DNA of 64,000 bases from Antitrichia curtipendula (GCA_951230915.1 OX579639.1:12214001-12278000), one strand, 5' to 3'; shown: positions 12,420 to 23,759, numbered from the stretch's first letter. Program-made: numbers and translations. Notes: generated from the sequence alone by a model not told the origin.

Positions 12420-12797
12420 TTAACTCTCTCCCTTGCTCTTCTTCTTCTTCTTGCTCTTGTTGTACTTCGCTCTGCTCCCCGGTTTGCACCTCAGTTTATC
12501 CAGATGGTGGTCGCACAGCTGATACCCAGGTTTCGCCAACAACGGACAAGTCCACCCTTTCCCATCCCGTCGGTTACACTGGTTTCCGAGCTCTTCCACA
12601 TTCTCCTGTTGCAAGTACTTCAACTTCTTCGGCCTCCCACTTCGCTTCATCATGCGCTTGGCGATGGGTTTCCCGAGTTTCTGTTTTCTCTCCTCACTGG
12701 CATCATTTGCAGGTGTTTTCAGTGTAGAAGAGGAAACAGAAACTGGGGTTCTGTGAGTCCTCTGCTTGCATGGAGGTCTTCTTGATGACTCGGCCAT
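12420..12797 (-). CDS. Small WRC-domain zinc-finger protein
   Basis: A 125-aa basic protein from ATG at 12797 to TAA at 12420. Residues 74-98 fit the plant-specific WRC zinc-binding pattern exactly: Cys74-x9-Cys84-x10-Cys95-x2-His98, with the local sequence NRRDGKGWTC typical of the domain. WRC domains occur in growth-regulating factors and other plant nuclear proteins and are thought to act in DNA binding and nuclear targeting. Residues 51-60 (KRSGRPKKLK) resemble an AT-hook, and the C-terminus is a lysine run (116-122), so a nuclear, DNA-associated role is likely. There is no QLQ domain, so this is not a canonical GRF. The frame stays open upstream to about 12918, with a possible acceptor near 12894, so an upstream exon could extend the N-terminus. 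Confidence 0.75.
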   Translation of the reverse strand: MAESSRRPPCKQRTHRTPVSVSSSTLKTPANDASEERKQKLGKPIAKRMMKRSGRPKKLKYLQQENVEELGNQCNRRDGKGWTCPLLAKPGYQLCDHHLDKLRCKPGSRAKYNKSKKKKKSKGES

Positions 12798-12956
12798 TCG
12801 GATGGAAAAGTCCGAACTCGCCTCTTCCTGGGTGTCGGTTTGATCGGTGGGGAAGAATGATGCTGTTGATGGAGTGCGATTGCTCTTGCTCCCTGGCGAA
12901 GAAGATCATACAAAGCTATCAGGTGAGAAAAGGTCGTGGGATTTGTGTTACATACT

Positions 12957-13295
12957 GAAGTTTGGGTGTGCGATTTGTTTGGGTGTATTGCACGTTACGA
13001 AAGTCAAGAGCACGGGCATGTAAAATTCGCAGTAAACCTTAAACCCTAAACCTATACCATAAAATCACAATTTGAAGTTTAGGCATGCACAATGGTTGGC
13101 TATCTTGCACATTAAAACTTTGGTAAACCCTAAATCCTAAAACCTTACTCTAAATCCTAAACCTAAACCTAAATCACACAACTACATTTTGAATTTTATG
13201 CATACACAATATCTGGGTAGCTTGCATGTAAAACTCGCATAAAACCCTAAGCCCTAAAGCCTTGAAGCCTTAAACCTAACAATAACATTCACGAG
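12957..13295. repeat. 117-bp tandem repeat, three units, with telomere-like cores
   Basis: Units begin at 12957, 13074 and 13191 (GAAGTTTGGG, GAAGTTTAGG, GAATTTTATG), exactly 117 bp apart. Each holds a TTGCACGTTA-like segment followed by degenerate AAACCCTAAA units. It lies upstream of the WRC gene and could affect its promoter. Confidence 0.75.
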
Positions 13296-13346
13296 GCTGC
13301 TGAAGGAGATACTAGGTTGTTCGTAGAAAATAGCTAGATCGAAGAT

Positions 13347-15365
13347 TTAAACGGTTAGGGACTCATATGAGAATTGAAAAGAAGGTATTTGTTTACAGAT
13401 GAGTAGTGCAGAAGTTTTGTTTTTCAGAGTAGAACATCGACATATCATTACATTCCTACCAGAAGAGGAGGAAACTCTCGTATGCCTGCCAGACCTGTGC
13501 AAGTACCAAGACCAACAGACGGGGAGATGCTCCAATTAGACCAAGAGGTAAATTAACCAACTCATTTTCACTAATAGATTGATCATATGGCGAGACAAAC
13601 TGAAGAATAACGCCAATTGCATGCATGTCTCCAGCTTCGAAACATGTTTCCTTAATGAAACAAGATCGCCACTATAAAGTATTTAATTAACCTTGCATCA
13701 TTAATTGATTGTCTACTTGAATGATCTACGCTACAAACAGAATGGTAGCGCATACCTTTGTTCCACGTTTTCTGTAAAAGATTTCATAGTCTGGTCAGCC
13801 TGATTTGCTGCTGCTGCTGCTGCTCCAGCCTCCATATCCTGTACAGTATCATCAAATCTGTACATCAGCTAATTGATAACGAGGTTGGCCACAGATTAAA
13901 GACTCAACAGCATCAACACCCAGAAGTCACTCAGTGGAGGACGTTGGGTTAAGCTGCGGTCATCAACATCCAATTTCAGCCCAAGTCTGGGATCACGAAA
14001 TAATCTCTGTTGAAAACTGAATATCAGGCAAGAAACACTTCCCAAGACCTAGGTAGACTTCATGCCTGAAAGAGAAGCAGCTCGTCACAATTGTCTCTAC
14101 TCCACTAGAAATGTCAAACTGCCACATGTCATTCTTCCACTTATTTCATCATTCAGTTAACAATCTCAGAATGCAACGATTCCTTTATCTACAACTACGT
14201 GACACAATTCTACTTGAAATGAAACATTCATTCTTTGGATAAATATGCTGCTATGAATCACTCTTTTAACACATCTCTGCTTATCATTGTTAACCATGGC
14301 TTCGTACGTTTTAAGCCATAACATGCTACTGTAACTTTTCATACATATCTCATTTTCATTCGACACCATAGCTTCCTACAGTTTTGTACCATTTCTTAGT
14401 CTCTTCTCTTCGAGTGGAGGCAACAAACAGCATGCGAGTGAACCCAGCCACCTCGAATCATCTTCCATCTTGCATAGTTCATGGTTTTGCATCATGTGCC
14501 CTTCCAATGTAGGAATTAATATTTTGCAATGATCGACTCGAATCATGATTCCAATTAATCTCCCATTAAGCAATGACCTGTCACCTAATCAACCAGTGCA
14601 ACTGTCTACAACCTGCTGTAGGGACAAGAACACAGAAGGAATTATACTAGCATCCTGTTAAAATCCTCGTCACGTTCAAACACGTTTCGTTGAATTCTAC
14701 GAAACATTCAACAGCAAATCAATTCAGACCGTAGCAACAGGACGACAAGATGTTGCAGGACTTACCGAGGTAGTTGTGCGAGGATTTGCAGGCTTGTAAC
14801 GAGGATTAGCTGACATGGAGCTCGGCGTAGCAAGGCGTAATGAAGTCTCCACCGCAGCAATATCACCACGAAGCTCCTCAGCACTGCCAGGACTCACAGC
14901 ACCGAACATTCTTCCAAAATCTGGTGATTTTTCATGATCACGAGCCTGTACTGAAGAATTGGTCAAGTTGCAGCAACTCTGTCCTATAAAATTGTTGTGT
15001 TGATCATCGCTGTGGTCTTCATCGCTGTACGGATCATCGCTATCATCGTCTGCTGGAAAACAGTTCGTTCTTGCCAAGGAGGTGACGAATTCATCCAGGT
15101 TCATGTAAGGACGGTTCGGTGGGATCAACAGACTAGTAGTGGAGCTAATCTGCAACCTCTCCAACAACTCGAGTGGGGCTTTTTCAAATGATCCCTCAGC
15201 AACATTTAGATCCATAGCCCCTGATTCATGCATCTTCTGTTTCAGTCCTCTAGAGCTGGAGACGAGCTCTAGCTGTTGGCTAATATCATCAAAGTGAGGT
15301 GGAGACGCCATAGCTAATGAGGCTCGTATATTGCCCCTCGCCTGTCGCCCCTTGCGGATGCGCAT
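13347..15365 (-). CDS. Unrecognised acidic, Ser/Asp-rich protein, four exons
   Basis: Exons by phase: 14766-15365 (200 codons, GTAAGT donor), 13920-14006, 13756-13838, and 13347-13494 read to a TAA. Joined they give about 305 aa. I do not recognise the family. The best support for the short exons is their protein-like content and phase fit: the second encodes RLFRDPRLGLKLDVDDR, and the third holds a six-alanine run from a (CTG)n tract plus NQADQTMKSFTENVEQ. Exon 1 starts at ATG 15365 immediately after a TTTGCAG acceptor, so a 5' exon probably precedes it. A second in-frame Met lies at residue 19. Residues 106-121 are a strongly acidic Asp/Ser stretch, and the N-terminus is Arg/Lys-rich. The last exon is the weakest call, because a GTAGGA donor inside it could lead to another terminal exon. 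Likely soluble; no signal or membrane segment is seen. Confidence 0.55.
13807..13825. repeat. (CTG)6 trinucleotide tract coding for polyalanine
   Basis: Six CTG units on the plus strand read as GCA codons on the minus strand, inside exon 13756-13838 of the acidic-protein gene. Alanine-tract length may vary between individuals. Confidence 0.75.
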
Positions 15366-16325
15366 TCCTGCAAATTGGTACTCGCTGACACGAGATTCAG
15401 GTATTCTAGTGATAGCTATGGCGATTGCTTTCAAGCGAAAGTTACGTCTCCTCCATTCTGATCGCCCCAACTTGGAAAGTTTCGACTATCGGATGAGTAC
15501 GTCGAATGATCTCCGAAGCTCAAATCCCCAATTACTGCATGTACCTCTAACGAAACTCCGATTCAAAATGTGTTCGGTACTAACATGCTACTCAATAGAT
15601 CCCAAGCTACATCTGTAAGTGTTTACTAGATCAGTCTCGACACCACTTAATTGAATCAGATCGACAACAGAAAGATCATTGCAGTAAGTCGATCTGGTCA
15701 TCGGTCAATCCTTGATATCAGCATTGTAAATTGCGTACTACGGATCTCTCAAGCGGCACTGACCCGCCCCCTTTTGAAGTTAAGTGTCTTCCAAACAAGA
15801 CAATACGTACTCTAAGTGAATGCATCTAGCTAAGAAGAGCAATAGGAGTATGATACGTCTACTGAACCCACGTGAATGAAGAGTCTGTCGTGTTGAGAGT
15901 AATTCTGCTAACCATACCACTGTCTATACAATGTTTGATCCGTCCTTGGGGTGCAGAGTAAATTGGAAGGTGATAGAAATGATCTCAGGAGGAAGCCAGC
16001 CAGAGGAGCTGCAGACCATGTAATGCCAACCGATCACTGGACAGGGCCTAATTATTCCTATGCAGTTGGGGTCACATGTGGCGGTGATGTCGTAGTCGAA
16101 TTGTTGAGGCGGCAAGTGGAAGTTGCACAGCAGTGAGGCCAGCATGGTGTCGGAGTCTTTCTCGCTGACCAATTCTGCGTTGTAAGTCCTTTATTTGGCA
16201 CTGCGAATGTGGCTTCGTGTCTTTTTTAGAGTTTTTCATGAACAGTGCCTGGTGGTCGCCATCTGGAACCCAACCCGAACAATTCTCTGCCTACCATCTC
16301 CTGATAAGCTAATTTATATATCGAC
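15366..16325 (-). promoter_or_regulatory. 5' region of the acidic-protein gene, with TATA-like site
   Basis: Reading the minus strand, a TATATAAAT motif lies at about 16312-16320, and the TTTGCAG acceptor before ATG 15365 ends this region. A leader exon and 5' intron are therefore plausible. Within it, a minus ORF from ATG 16145 to TAG 15924 (73 aa, Cys/Pro-containing) has no recognised features; it may be leader sequence, an upstream exon or a chance ORF. Confidence 0.35.
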
Positions 16326-16329
16326 CAGT

Positions 16330-17036
16330 CTACTGCCAGTCCCACCTGAATAGAGTAGAGTCAACAGTTGTACACGGGGGATATTTGTGAGCTCCGAATC
16401 GAATGGGAAGAGGCCTGGCATTGACAAAAGCTAAAAAAAAGAGAAAGTTTTGAGTAGGCCCGTACTCCAAAAGCGAGCATCGAGCTAGTGTGACAGAGAG
16501 CTCTTATAGCGTAACTGGTAGTTATAGTGTAGGACATCATTGAAGTTCGCTACTTAAAGTTCATATTTGTCTGTTTCTGATAGAACTATCCAGCGCCTTC
16601 ACGCCACGACGCCACGAATATCTGTGCGTGGAATATTCTTATCACGTGAATCACGTTAGTTCGTCAGTCAGCGTTCGTGCACTGGCTTCTTCCAAGCTGA
16701 AAACACCAAAATCCACCGAAATAAGCAATTCAGCAGAGTTGGTGGCAGTGTGGCACCTTCGGTTGCAATCGAAAAATCATAAATTGAGAAGAAAAAAAAG
16801 TATAATTTTTGGATAAGATATGTAAATACTATGAGTTTCCAAAGTAGAAGCTCTTGGCCTAAAACCCTCACACAGCTTGGTTATAATACCAAAATCCAAA
16901 GAATCAACACGTAACTAATCACAATTAAGTAAGGGAATGGTTTATTAATACTTTGGGGATGGTACAGGGACGGTTCTGGGTCTTTTCACCTTAGTTGTGC
17001 TGCCGTGGTCTCTCTCCCCAAAAAACTGGCTAAAAA
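16330..17036. other. Intergenic, no gene seen
   Basis: AT-moderate sequence with no ORF or structure I can support. Confidence 0.4.
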
Positions 17037-17362
17037 TTTTTTTTTTTTTTTTTTTTTTTGACACAAATAAAGGGAGACCTTTACTGCAAGAGGTAAAATA
17101 CAAACCCCAGCCGCAAGCGGCCTGGGAAAAAATATTTTCAAGTGTCCCTGAAAGAGGCCGGGGTGGATTTGACCCCCTCGCTCGGCCCTGCGCGCAAACC
17201 CTGTTTTTTGCACATGATTTTTTCTGCTAATTTTGAATTCATATTTGCTATCGGAGTCCCCAAATTTGTTCAATGAAGTCAAGAATATACCCTGGAACGG
17301 CCCAAAATAGGGGGCCTTTTTTTTACGTGCAGGCCGAGCGCGGGGGTCAATCCACCCCGATC
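17037..17362 (-). repeat. Poly-T tract and GC-rich inverted repeat, possible retroposon remnant
   Basis: A run of 23 T (17037-17059) reads as a poly-A tail on the minus strand, as expected at the 3' end of a SINE or other retroposed RNA. Adjacent arms at 17156-17190 and 17330-17362 are inverted copies (GGCCGGGGTGGATTTGACC against GATCGGGGTGGATTGACC when reversed) with a ~140-nt loop. The arms are far more GC-rich than their surroundings. I could not find target duplications or polymerase III boxes. Confidence 0.5.
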
Positions 17363-18046
17363 CTGAAGGGCCTCACTCAATTTATGTATTCAATCCGTTC
17401 ACACCGCGCAGTTCAGAACGTACCTGGGGTGTCGCCACTTGGAGGCTAACTGTACTGCCACGTCCGTGACCCACTTGGGATTGGTTTTTGTAGATATTTC
17501 CAGTGCTCGAGGACTCTAGACTCTTCGCGCTTACTGTCCATTTCTTGCCTTCTGCTCCAAGCAAGCATTGACGTGCTTCTCAAGGCACACGGGTTTAGTA
17601 GGCTTTCTCCGAGGCAAAGTTTACAAGCCTTGCAAGCTTTTGAAGACAGTTTCTTCTTCTTCTCGTCTTGTTCGAGAGGCTTCTCCTAGATTCTGACTTT
17701 CTACACCATGTTTTTTAGAACTGCTCGACAGTTTCAAGGGTTTGTGAACGTGGAATGAAGGAATCCAGTTGAATTTTGTTCCGGCGATTCTTGCTGGAGA
17801 TCCAGTCACCATGAAGTGAGCGGCAGTGTGAGCCTAGAATTTGATGCTTTGTTTCAATCAAAGTCAAAGCTCTCAAGGACTACTCCGTATTAATTTGCAA
17901 GTCTATGCTACTCCATGGAGAAAACGAGCAGAAGGTATGAAAATTTTGAAGAAGCAAACAATGTTTTTTCATTGTCTTCTTTTTGCTGCAAACAATTTCC
18001 GCAACTAGAATACAAAATTGAACTGAAACGTTTCTCCCTTGAATAA
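17363..18046. other. 3' flank of the B3 gene, no gene seen
   Basis: Contains only short ORFs without recognisable features. The part next to 18046 is probably the 3' UTR of the minus-strand B3 gene. Confidence 0.4.
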
Positions 18047-20964
18047 TTAAGACTGCTCTGGCAACTGACTGTTTGCAACTGTGCGTGCAATCTCAGTGAT
18101 CATGTAATGACTTCGCCACCCATGTTCGGGTGGAGCAACGAGGGGCACGATAGGGAAAATCTCGACGGAAATCACGTTGTCGGCCACTTTGGACTTTTGG
18201 AAAACGCACACGTCTCCTTCTTCCAGATAATGCTCCAGGACGAACTTGGTCCACCCTGCGCTGTGAAGCCCGGGCCACTTGGGATGGTCACCCAGCCATT
18301 CGACCTCCCACAATTTCCCACTCTCGTCAGACAGCGTCACTTTCAACCTTGATAAAGGAAGCTCCATGGCTTCCACGAACTCGGATTGCAATTTCTGCAG
18401 ACCCCACAAGCATGTTCATCAATAGAACACTTACATCAGAAGAGGACCAAGTCCGAATTCTGTGCTTTAAAACAACATTGTTGATTGGAAGAATTGAGTT
18501 GCTGTTGGTAACCGGAAACTTGCCGTTTGATGTAAATCAATACAAGTGCCTGTTTTCATAGATATAAAGCAGTGGACACTAAAACTGTAAGGAACCTGAT
18601 CATATCTCCCATACGGACCCGGTTACACCAGCAACTCATCATTCTCTTCCAATGAACACTTCGTTGGCCTTCAAATTAGCAACCTTAGGGTGTAAGAAAT
18701 CATGACATGACTATGTGTCTATCAGCTTTGAATGAAAATGGGGTTATTTCAATAATGGAAAACAAGCTCCTAATTTGAAATTACCTAAGAAGTTTATGCA
18801 TTGGGATAAAAACGCGACCTCTGAGAGTTTGGCTTTTGCAGTACCTTAAGTGATCTCTCATGTGAGCTTAATTGAGAGATCTACCAATGAAAGGCACATT
18901 GCCAACAAATTGGATAAAATGCTCACTGAAGTTGGACGCAAAGACTATCTTCTCCCTGAAGTGAAGGTTCTGAAATCTCAAACAGGGTTCCGTCATTTTC
19001 CTTACCAGATGGTACCCGCAGTAGACTTGCGAGGTTGTCAATTGCATAACCCAGTGCTTGCCGGTAGACTTATTCGCAAACATTCGTGCAGCTGCGAGAG
19101 TCTCCTGTCTTTCCTGCGTGGTGACAGGCCGTCTCCTGGAAGCGTAAAGCAGGTTGTGACGTCTAGCCGGAGCTCCAACCTTCGTGGGTCGTTTGTTAGC
19201 CTCGTCCTCTGACAGGCATAATTTTTCCATTCTCTTCTTGACCCCGTCTTTGGAAACCTTAACTTTGGGCCTTGGTTTCACAACAGGTACACCTCCAGGC
19301 GTTTCTGGTGCAGCCAATTCGGGCCCAGACTCAGTATTGGCACGCCACTCTGGAACTGTGACCGGAGGTTGAGTGATCTTACTAGTACTTTCCTGCATCT
19401 GTCTTTGTTGTTTTTTCATCGTGGACTGCTGAGTGGAGCAACAGGAAGTCAAGATCTCACTACCAGGAATTCGTTTGAAGGCAGCCTTGGTCACAACTGC
19501 AGGCTCCTTGACGTCCTCATAAAGCCGCGGGGGTAGCTTCTCCGCTGCTTGACTTAGCTTGAATAGCTTCCCGGATCTCAAAACGCTGTCTGCTCGCCCC
19601 AAATCATCGTCTTGGTAGTCTCCACAATTGCGTTTCAGCTTCCTGGAACGTTTCATCACCGTGATATGCTCTGGACTCGAAGGTGCACTGTTTTTGGCAG
19701 AGTCACTCCTCTTGCTTTCTCCTAGTACCCTGTCGATGATTTCATCACCATCCCACTGTACAGTATGCTCTTGTTTCTGTTCCTTGCTAACATCCTTCAT
19801 CGAGTGATCAGTTTTCTCCAGTTTTTCCTTCATCGAGTGATCCTGTGTATAAACATTCTCCAGTTTTTTGGCGCTTCTTAATGTCATCTTACTGCTAGTG
19901 CCTCGTATTCTAGAAGCATCTTTTGGGGTTTGTTTTACACGCACTTGGTCATCCTCTTTCTCCTTCTCTTTCTCCTTCTCCTCCCTCTCCTTTTCCTTCT
20001 CTTTCTCTTTCTCTTTCTCTTTCTCCTCCTCCTCGTCACTGCTATCAAGAATAAGAATTACGTTTTCCTTGCCACTAGTTTTCACACCGTGCATTGAGGG
20101 TAAATCGGAATGGGGTGCACGAGTTTCCGCCTGGCTGACATTCTTTGCTTTCATGTCACTATTAGAATTGTTCACTTGGACAGGTGATGCGAAAATTCTC
20201 CTGTCTTTGACCTTATTGTTTACATCGTAAACTTGGACTAAAAAGTGTGAATTTTCAAACAAGAGGAAGACAACCTGATCCTGGATCTCTAGGTTGTAGG
20301 CCGCTGCGAACTCTTTCCAGCCATGCATCAAGCAAGGCTGGGAATCCCATTGCAGTCCCAGCATGGTTGGCCATTGGTAACCATCCGGGCCTTCCAAAAT
20401 GATATGTTCGTTGAGGCTTTTATAATGGTTGCGCATGAAAGCAGTTGGAAGAACCTGCAATTAGAATGACCAATGAGGTATGAGAATCCATTATCGTCCC
20501 TGCCTAAATCTCAAAATTTAAAATATGAGCATGACACAGTGAAGGAAGGCATGGTAAACCCTAACCCTAAACGTAAAACCTCACATCATTCAGTTCCAGC
20601 AACAGAAGATTTTACCACAATCTCTTTGACTGCAATCACTCTCGAACGACACTGCCTTCCACGGACAAATGGGCTTCTAAATGCACTCTCACGTCTCTTC
20701 ACAACTTGTCAGTGAAAAGTTGTCATAAGCCACTCCCTAGGTGAACAAATCAGCTTCGAAATGCACCACTTGACAAATTTCACAACTTCGAAATTGACCA
20801 CTTACAAGTTTGCAAAACATGGACGTGTGCAGACAGCCTTCCACCACATCGATAGCAAAGAAACCTAGAGTGGTGGTTCCTTTCTGAGTTCGGGTAAGTA
20901 GCTTCCTCCAGAGTCCATCATCCTGGAAACTGGCCTCGGTGGTCTTCGCCATATCACTGAGCAT
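18047..20964 (-). CDS. Two-B3-domain putative transcription factor (REM-like)
   Basis: Exons 20806-20964, 19006-20454 and 18047-18394, all phase 0 with GTAAGT/GTAAGG donors and TGCAG acceptors, give a 651-aa protein. B3 domain 1 spans about residues 31-132. It is split by intron 1 between FCKL and VLPTAFMRNH and continues with GYQWPTMLGLQW and a GWKEFAAAYNLEIQDQVVF core. The middle is disordered and charged, with an acidic DSSDEEEE stretch followed by a long Lys-Glu repeat and Ser/Lys-rich sequence. B3 domain 2 (about 510-620) is split by intron 2 and has KLWEVEWLGDHPKWPGLH and GWTKFVLEHYLEEGDVCVF. B3 domains bind DNA, so this is expected to be a nuclear regulator, and domain placement at both ends resembles REM-type proteins. 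The start could be ATG 20964 or the in-frame ATG 20952; the latter begins MAKTTEAS. Confidence 0.88.
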
Positions 20965-22029
20965 AAACCCTCAAAACTTGGCTTCTGCTTTGATCTGCCA
21001 CCTTCATCGTCACAGCAATTGATGCATAATGGGTCTGCAAAATAGTGTGTGCAAATTAAAAATTGAACTCTGCAACATCAGAAACATCATGAGTGCATCA
21101 ACAACATGGGTCCTTCAGGAGTTCATTTCAATGTAGTCCTACTAACAACTGAAAGAGAATTCCACTGCATCCTTGCATGTATTTCTTGGACACCATACGA
21201 ATGAACTAGGAATTTCAAAGTGCTCATTTCTAAAATCAAACGTAGCTAATTTCATGTTTCGACCATACACCTTCTAGACGAGAATCTATAGAGTAAGGGT
21301 CGCAATTAGGTGACTGAATTCACCTTATTTATTCCAATGCAAAAGCATACACTACCCATCAAAAGAAGACACTCCGCAAAAGCTTCACAATTTAACCCTT
21401 AAACATCACAGCACGCCTCTCAAGCTGCATTTTCAGAAACTGTGACCATTAAGGGTTAAGAAACTCATCCTACTGCAAACAATTTGCTACAGAAGAGAAG
21501 CGTACACTATAGCTGTTTGGAACTTTATCCTATCTCCTAATGACTGACCCCTGCTCCCAACAGCAACCCTTCTTTGACAAAAAGAAAAAAAACAGACTTG
21601 GCTCTTGTATACAAATTGATCTCTCCAAAGCTCTAGACCCATCTCCCACTCCTTCATACGCTAGATGCAAATAGTATCCTCAACCTTATCAGTTTAGGGA
21701 TTCAGTACTCTCCTACTAGAATGCGTTCAAACCACATTCAAACAAAAGAATTAGGGCGACCTCAGTCCAATTCAGCTACTGGTTTCTCGGAATGGCCCCC
21801 AAAACCCAGAACAGTGACCATGAAGCGCAGATGGAGTACTACAAAAGAAGACCCCACAACCAAAGCAGAGAGACAAGCAGAGGAGTACGTACGCCATAGC
21901 CAACAAAATAAATTCAAAAAAATAATTCTACATTCACAGGCGGTACGAAAGGTGGATAACCAAAGAAAGGCTGCACCCTCAAACTGAATTTCTTACATAG
22001 AAAAGTAATAGAAACGCAGCATACCTTGA
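20965..22029. other. 5' flank of the B3 gene
   Basis: Presumed promoter and leader of the minus-strand B3 gene. An 88-codon plus-strand ORF at 21721-21987 is basic but unrecognised and lacks splice or composition support. Confidence 0.4.
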
Positions 22030-22338
22030 AAGAACTTGAAGAAGAAACCACACCTCCTTCCAACAGTTGTCCAGCTAGCTTGTAATCACATGCTGAAGAG
22101 AGCTGAGAATTTCAATGCCATTGCTGGAGAAACTTCGGCAAGGTGACGCATTCGTGAAGCACAGACTTCGCTGCACAATGTTGTCAATTCCGTGACTGCA
22201 ATTCAAACTCTCGGAGCAAAGGGTTTGGTAATGGAGACCCGAAACCTGGAAGCTGAGAAAGCTGGAGAGGCTAGACTCATGCTGGGAGCATCTTCTGTCT
22301 GTGGGAGTTGCCTTCGGCACGCTTGGGGAGGGCAAAGG
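22030..22338. other. GC-richer segment with exon-like reading on both strands
   Basis: On the minus strand, a CTCAG acceptor is followed by LSSACDYKLAGQLLEGG and a GTATGC donor near 22023. On the plus strand, a frame ending EAEKAGEARLMLGASS runs into a GTATGT donor at 22338 but is broken upstream by a TGA in GCAAGGTGACGC. Neither connects to a recognised gene. It may be leader exons of the B3 gene, or a captured gene fragment beside the hairpin that follows. Confidence 0.3.
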
Positions 22339-22339
22339 T

Positions 22340-22467
22340 ATGTGCACCTAAAAGTCACACTCTGTAATTGCGACAACTATCTACAGCTCTCCAAGATTTC
22401 AAGCTTGAAATCTTGGAAAGAAGTAGATAGGTGTCGCAATTAGAGAGTGACTTTTAGATGCACATTC
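22340..22467. repeat. Near-perfect ~62-bp-arm hairpin
   Basis: The arms fold around a 28-bp perfect palindrome centred on AAGCTT at 22401-22406. The outer arms pair ATGTGCACCTAAAAGTCAC with GTGACTTTTAGATGCACAT, with few mismatches and small gaps. There is no loop beyond the centre. It may be a miniature transposon or a small-RNA-producing fold-back. Confidence 0.88.
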
Positions 22468-22514
22468 CTTAAGCTTATCTGGGATTTTTGGTTCTTTGGT
22501 TTTGTAAAAGCAGG

Positions 22515-23493
22515 CACTATGGTAGAACCACCCATTGTCTACCACTTAAGCAATTCCGCATACGTTCTGGAGCAGTAGAAGGCAATATGAATTTACAGTC
22601 TTGTAAGAAGATAGAAATGATGGGCATTGCCAAGTTTTCATGATTTTTTTCCTTAACCCCTAAGCGCTCAAACGACCATTTTATAGTCGCTGCCCGACTT
22701 CGGGCAGATTTTTCGGGCAGAAAAAAACTTTTTTCAATTTTTTTTATTTTTTTATTTTTTAAAAGATTGGATTGTCTTTCAATGTTTATATTCAAAACTA
22801 AGATCGCTACGGTCAAACAAAAACTATAAGAGAAATAGCATAAAGAGTCTAGTATTGCCTAGTGTTGAAAAACTTACTATTTGGGGAAAGTGTTGGTGTT
22901 TTCATTACTGGATCTTATGCATTTTTTCACAAATCAATAGAAACCACAATTTTGACCAATCAAAAAAAAAGTCAATTGCTAAAGATAGAAATTGTATTTT
23001 TGGTGAATTTTTGAAGTTATATCTTCAAAATTCATTTGAAGAGAATCTAAGAATAATTTTACAATTTTGACCATACGGATATTTTCTTCTTTTTGTGCTT
23101 CAAATTGTCTATTTTAATGCAAACTTCAAAAAAGTTGTAGAACTTATATTTTATAACACATTTGTGTTTTGTCCAAACCCCTTGGGCTTTTAGGGGTTAA
23201 ACTAAATTTACTATGAATTTGGAAGCCAAAAGTTGGCCTCAACCCATATCCAGAATATAGAGTCTTCCAATTTCAACCATTCCATAACTACAGACTTTTC
23301 CACTCACTACTTCTTACTTTCTTGCTCACTAAAATAGGACATGTGTCATGATTTTATAGTGCCAACCTTGCAAAAAAGAAAAAATCACATTTCAAACTAT
23401 AGTTGGAATCTATACCAACCTTGGTTGGAAATAGCTGCACCCTAGATGTTGGTTATTGATGGCCGGTTGGTAATGGGTAGTTCTACCATAGTG
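22515..23493. mobile_element. CACTA-ended non-autonomous DNA transposon, ~980 bp
   Basis: Termini are CACTATGGTAGAACCACCC at the left and the inverse of CACTATGGTAGAACTACCC at the right (22-bp inverted repeats, one mismatch). The CACTA ending suggests the CACTA (En/Spm) superfamily. I do not see matching 3-bp target duplications, so the class is provisional. Another element (22653-23200) sits inside it. Confidence 0.7.
22653..23200. mobile_element. TTAA-flanked inverted-repeat element, nested, 548 bp
   Basis: Ends are TTAA-CCCCTAAGCGCTCAA and the inverse of TTAA-CCCCTAAAAGCCCAA. TTAA is present at both ends, as in piggyBac-type target duplications. It is nested in the CACTA-ended element at 22515-23493, so it inserted later. 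No transposase ORF is present. Confidence 0.65.
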
Positions 23494-23759
23494 TACTTTG
23501 GGGGAGCAATCTGAAGTTATTGAAAAAAAAGATCTGCCTCAAGCCTTTGCAGCAAGAGTATAAGAAAATTTCAGTATTTTCTTACAACATTTTACCAAAT
23601 CCATTCAAGTGAAGGTTGAGGATTTGCCAAATTTTCTTATAATAGTAAATTATGAAATATCAATAGAAAAGCGTGGTTTAAAATAGTATAAACAAGCATC
23701 TTTATCTTATAAAATATACCTACATGAGTGACAAGGCTAGAAAGCAAAAAATATATGTT

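Noticed and set aside
21721..21987. 88-codon basic plus-strand ORF upstream of the B3 gene
   Set aside because: No recognisable domain, no splice context, and it lies in the presumed B3 promoter.
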